Shown here piece after piece: positions 59,986 to 64,000 of a stretch of DNA of 64,000 nucleotides. Origin of the DNA: Moringa oleifera (lineage: Eukaryota > Streptophyta > Magnoliopsida > Brassicales > Moringaceae). Every line of letters begins with the position of its first letter. Within the stretch, counting starts at the first letter, position 1. Where the stretch lies: assembly GCA_021397835.1 (NCBI GenBank), contig JAJFZO010000049.1, positions 9,367,001-9,431,000 of the forward strand, given 5' to 3'. The notes under the pieces are model-generated. The model made no database searches. It was not told the origin of the DNA and worked only from the letters and a program-made list of their open reading frames with translations. Made by a program: the position numbers and the translations under genes.

Positions 59986-60840
59986 TAAAAAGAATGTCTT
60001 CTGCTGCTTCCTATACACAATGGGAAGAGTCTTCTGCTTAATTATCCTAAAATAGAGGGGATCATATTCAGTTCTTTGGCTGGCTATAGAAATGGTAGCC
60101 GTTAGGTTGATTAACCACTATGCTGTTGTGGCTTGGTAAGATTCTACCACTTCAATTGAACTATCCAATCCAGCTTCAAGATCTATGCTCTCAAACAAGA
60201 TCTTCCATGCAGCTCTGACATCCCTGTAGCGTACGAGACACATTGTTCCTGCATGTGGATCATAAAGACCCTCCAAGAAAAGCATAGAAAAATTACTATA
60301 AGCCTTTCCAACAAGTGCTAATTGAGCTGACATGTTCAGAAGAAGCTGCTTTTTGGTATACCTAGCCTTGTTGTCATAAGGAATCTCCTCTTCTATAGTA
60401 AAAACGTTTTTAATAAACCAATATCGCCCAAATAAGTGACGAAGAGAAATAATGTCCATTGGAACATTTGTTCTTGGAGAATGAAAATTATCGGGAATCG
60501 TAAAAACATGAAGGGTGAGATCCTCTAAGAGCACAAAAAGGCTATTTAAAAATTCCTCTGCATCTTTTAGTTTTGGATACTGTAGCAATAATTTCTTTGT
60601 GACGGTCCTAAAACTAAAAGCTTCATGCTTTACAAAAACCACACCAGCTAATGCTATTTTGAGTAATTGTACTGCCAAAGTAATTCCACAGCTCTGTAGG
60701 CTGCTCTGGCTTTTCAAACGATAGAGGGAAGTACGATGTTTTACTTCTATCAATGCTAGAAAAATTGCCACAAATTATGCTTCTTTGCTTTAAGGAAAAT
60801 GATATAGGAATATATAGACAAACACAAAAGTTGCAGCTAC
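59985..60840 (-). pseudogene. DUF2921-family membrane protein fragment, broken
   Basis: Minus strand. The upstream part (about 60680-60835) reads LKQRSIICGNFSSIDRSKTS then FPLSFEKPEQPTELWNYFG. After a frameshift at about 60655-60680 the frame continues IALAGVVFVKHEAFSFRT, LSAQLALVGKAYSNFS-type text, LEGLYDPHAGTMCLVRYRDV and RAAWKILFESIDLEAGLD. A TAG at 60118-60120 falls where the family has arginine (TTA-stop-WLINLTATI), and homology continues for about 40 more codons (SQRTEYDPLYF). This is the soluble domain that precedes the multi-pass C-terminal half of plant DUF2921 proteins. The membrane half is absent. Function of the family is unknown. Confidence 0.75.
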
Positions 60841-60844
60841 TTCT

Positions 60845-61495
60845 TTCACTTGTATTGTTAAACATCATTATGCATAATGCTATAAAAAATGGTGCCAATA
60901 TTTCAATAGATAGTTTGTAAATTCAAAAATTTTCCTCAAAAAGAAATTTAAAAGTTACTATTTCAAGTTTTAAAAATATTCAAATTAGGCCAAAGATCCA
61001 AATCAACCATAAAATAATTGGCCATTCTCAGACCATTATTAAATGTAGAAGGCATCTTCACAATAATTCTTTATGATGTTGCACTGCTTAAAGCATACGT
61101 GAAACTTTGTGATCCTATATGTTACTCAAGGCATATTTCGATCCTCCAATATAATAAAATCAAGAAACAAATGAAATCAATTCACTTCCAAACATTTAGA
61201 AACACGAATGGAAGTGACATATTTCGTCATTAAAACTTAAAAAAATTGCTCCAATGCAATATTTTCAATAGACATGAAAATTGCCACTTTATCCAAATGT
61301 GATCCAGACCATCATTCTGTACACAAACATAATTAGCAGTACTACATGAAAAGTAAATGTCACTCAAGCAGAGAAGAAAAATCCAATTCAAGATAAAGGT
61401 TACTTCACCATTGGTGTCAATAACATAGAAAAATAAAGTTCAAAACATGATAGAAAGAATGAATTGTGAAAGGCATAAAGAAATTTAACTAAACT
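60845..61495. other. Spacer between two pseudogenes
   Basis: No exon of either neighbour was recognised. The expected last part of the pseudouridine synthase (the VHEGRNHEVRE-type motif) is not seen here. Confidence 0.4.
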
Positions 61496-61499
61496 TGGA

Positions 61500-63600
61500 A
61501 AGATAAAATATGCCACAACGTGAATGCGAGGTCTTGGTATATCAAGCTAGTAAGGCAGTAACTCCACAGAATCCAGAATGCAGTTATTGCCCTCTATGAT
61601 CGTTCCTTCACTGATGGCAACAAAATGTCACTTATTTGTAATACCAACAATCGTTGCAATATATTTGCCACCTTACAATGTTAAAGCATAGATCATCAGC
61701 AGAAACACGAAACCAGCTTCCAATATCATCATATCAAATAAGAAGAATAAATAAATAAAATTATCTATAATACTTAAATGAAAGGAAAAGAACAATAACT
61801 AGAATTAGAAGTCCTAAGTTATAACATAGCGGGCAGCTAAAAATCCAACTAACTGATTATATCCAGCATTGTTTAGTAAGGAAATCCATTGGTGTAGCCC
61901 ATTTATTAGACCATCAAAATAAAACTAACAGATAATAATTCCTCAACCATTTCCCTGGAAATATTACTAAGTTTATTGTCGAATGCAAAGCATAAACCAT
62001 TCTTTCTAAACAGTCAAAAACAATAAGTTACAAAAAATAATAGAACATGTTAAACCTTTAGTAAGTTGAAGGAAGGATGTGAAAGTTTTTAGGCAAAATC
62101 TCCTTAAAGAAAAAAAAAAGAAAATAATAAGAAATACAGTAAGATGAACCTGCTCAGCTTCAAGTGTACAACTATAAGCAATGTGTGGTTACATATGCAG
62201 CAATATGTATACCATCATTAGTCAAAATAATTATATCATTTGTGGCAACATCAAGGCAATTAATGGTAAATAGTCATGGTTTGGGTATTCCTAGATTTCT
62301 TTTTGTCCTAATTTGCAAAAACAAAGATATCAAAAAATCATTTAATGTAAATATCTTCACATTGGTCATGGCTTTCTTTCCATTTTGGTCAAGTAAATTA
62401 ATAAGTAGGAAATTTACAATAACTTAATGTTAACATAACCATCTCTTCAAATAATCCTCAAATAAACTTAAAAAACATCTAAACTCTTTTCACCATATGA
62501 GCAAATATATCTATCATAATATGATAGTATTAATGACTCTAAAATGTCAAACATGAAGATAACCTTTAAAAGTTACTAAAAATCTACAACAGCTCGCAAC
62601 AAACTCTGTTGACTTGTTCAGAACAAGATCTGCCTTTGGGAGGCAGTCTCTTTAGGAGACGGTTGCCATTAACATAAATAAGATCCCTTACAGGGGTTAA
62701 CTCGAGCCTGCATATCATCACAGCAAAGAAAGCTTATAAACTTAGGAATTATATGTCTCATACTCAGAGAAGCAGTAAGTAAGATATAACAGAAAAAAAC
62801 CATCTTTAATAAAACAAAGGATTGCAATTTGCCAAGAGAACTACGGGCTGACCTGGGGAGTGTTGCATATAGAGCCATTAATAGTGAACTTACCATAAAA
62901 AATAAGCTCTTCCTTGCTCCTTCTTGATGCCACTCATAACACCAGAACCATATAATTACGAGACCTCTCAGACCACTACTACAAGAAACCATTAAAAAAA
63001 ACTCAATATAAACTTCTCTACAGGCATAAAAAGTAATAATACAAATTGGATGACGAATACACATAAATATCAGATGAATATATAGAATTATGAGGGTAAA
63101 CAGAATTGTAGCGTGCATTACCTCCAATAGCAGCTAGGACCTTACAAAAGTGCTGGGGACACTCCCTGAAGTTTTCATTATAAAACCTTTGCGCTGCCTT
63201 GTATAGCTTTGGCTCTACAGATGCAGGCTCCATTTTCTTCTTTTTCTCATTCTTCTTTGCATTACCCCACTTGGCATCAGTAAGCGTGTGGACAAGATGA
63301 GCAGGAGGGTGGGCCTTGAGCTTGAGGTTGCCATCCTTACCACACAATCTGAGAAATGAAAAGCTGCTGCCCACCACCAGCACCATTAATAAAAGCTACC
63401 TCTTTTCCTTGTTCTTCTACATCCTTTAATCTTTTCGGTTTTTTGGGTTTGAATTTTGATGGTGCAAATGAGATGTCGAATTCTAGCAAAGAAGAAGAAG
63501 AGACAATAATGAGAGTGAGAGTATTGGTAGGATAAACGAATGGAAGAGAGTAGGTGTTTCGCTCTTGAGGAGTCAAGAAGAGAATTACAGTGTAGCTGCA
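61500..63600 (-). pseudogene. Plastid rRNA pseudouridine synthase (SVR1-like), intron-bearing pseudogene
   Basis: Minus-strand exons in order. Exon 1 (to 63122): EFDISFAPSKFKPKKPKRLK, HPPAHLVHTLTDAKW, YKAAQRFYNENFRE and KVLAAIG. Exon 2 (62853-62932): VASRRSKEELIFYGKFTING and SICNTPQ, the S4-like RNA-binding domain. Exon 3 (to 62707): IYVNGNRLLKRLPPK. Exon 4 (about 62180-62320): GIPKP-stop-LFT then CLDVATNDIIILTNDG, the region equivalent to the catalytic GRLD motif, where the family sequence is already degraded (NCLDVAT). Exon 5 (about 61500-61690): YIATIVG, VAISEGTIIEG and DSVELLP. Lesions: frameshifts in exon 1 (about 63342) and exon 3, and TGA/TAG stops in exons 4 and 5. The initiating ATG of the transit peptide is not obvious. 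Splice sites between exons 1, 2 and 3 are intact and in phase, so this is a DNA-level duplicate, not a retrocopy. Confidence 0.82.
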
Positions 63601-63604
63601 ACAA

Positions 63605-64000
63605 TGAATGCCAAGCTTGGAAATTATGTCTTTCTATTATGGATAAGAAAAATAAAGGAGGGATTTGTTGAGGTTTTTGGTCTTTGTTTCCTTTTAAAAT
63701 AGTCGTTCCTGCTCTAGTTTTACGAAGTAAGAGCAATAACTTTTGTGACCTGGCTTAGATAATTGAATAAGGAGTAAATCAATCCATTGGGCACTCACAT
63801 AGAAAAGGAATTGGTTGAATTTGGGCTTAACTTTGGCAAGTAAAATTTTCTATAATAAACTCAAAATAGTATGCAACCTCAGCCTTAAGAAAAGGATATC
63901 TATGGGTAAGCCAGTTCTCCATGTTCTCATTTTATAGATTGAAAAGTGAATTTAAAATCTTTAACACAAAAACAGTACCAATCACATGTTCATGCACAAA
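63605..64000. other. Upstream flank of the SVR1-like pseudogene
   Basis: No gene or repeat recognised. Possible relic promoter. Confidence 0.35.

Noticed and set aside
20000..64000. Helitron termini bounding the captured-gene region
   Set aside because: I could not identify a convincing 5' TC / 3' hairpin-CTRR pair by eye, so Helitron origin is kept only as a hypothesis.

Overview
The window reads as nuclear DNA of a flowering plant, most likely a eudicot. It is very AT-rich, has GT-AG introns, carries a nuclear-type tRNA-Arg(ACG), is full of plant DNA transposons, and every recognisable gene or gene fragment has a plant relative (CHUP1-like, Ycf20-like, DUF2921, At4g10955-type lipase, F-box/SNF2 helicase, plastid pseudouridine synthase). 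I cannot name the species. Names of families and Arabidopsis relatives come from memory, not from a search.

Layout. (1) 17-4418: a complete but dead hAT transposon with terminal inverted repeats and an 8-bp target duplication (7/8 match). (2) 4427-6729: AT-rich sequence that looks like degraded LTR-retrotransposon DNA. (3) 6733-11241: a CACTA-like element with a TAA duplication, subterminal AGCGACA-type repeats, a minus-strand remnant of an En/Spm Transposase_24 gene, a ~145-bp AT-rich tandem array and a striking GC-rich minisatellite (about 9560-10940). (4) 12740-17380: the only clearly intact genic part, with a two-exon class-3-lipase-fold gene (+), a tRNA-Arg(ACG) (-) and a probable 68-residue membrane protein (-). 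(5) 17400-20600: AT-rich sequence with LTR-like duplicated pieces.

(6) 20.6-51.8 kb is the most unusual part. Almost everything recognisable lies on the minus strand and is broken: an F-box/SNF2 helicase pseudogene (23.07-24.19 kb), an AAA-ATPase fragment (28.03-28.56 kb), then a large tandem array (about 30.6-48.3 kb). The array is built from a chimeric unit. AAA-ATPase P-loop and Walker B exons are followed by the C-terminal exon of a Ycf20-like (DUF565) protein, with a degenerate CTACTG-type trinucleotide tract inside each ~1.1-kb unit. I count 12 Ycf20-like exon copies, at least 10 Walker B exon copies, 4 P-loop exon copies and 4 copies of a further 90-nt exon. A ~6.5-kb higher-order repeat is visible. 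The array abuts the last visible intron donor of a CHUP1-like pseudogene (48.31-51.10 kb) whose final exon is not found.

(7) 51.8-60 kb is AT-rich with microsatellites and a ~514-bp tandem duplication. (8) 60-63.6 kb holds two more unprocessed minus-strand pseudogenes: a DUF2921 fragment and a nearly complete plastid pseudouridine synthase (SVR1-like).

Interpretation. The lipase, tRNA and small membrane protein look functional. The rest is a graveyard of intron-bearing gene fragments, all in one orientation, with one chimeric fragment amplified in tandem. The shared stop in every Walker B exon copy I translated and the shared loss of the P-loop lysine in three P-loop copies suggest that the AAA part was already dead before amplification. 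Four Ycf20-like exon copies are nevertheless still fully open.
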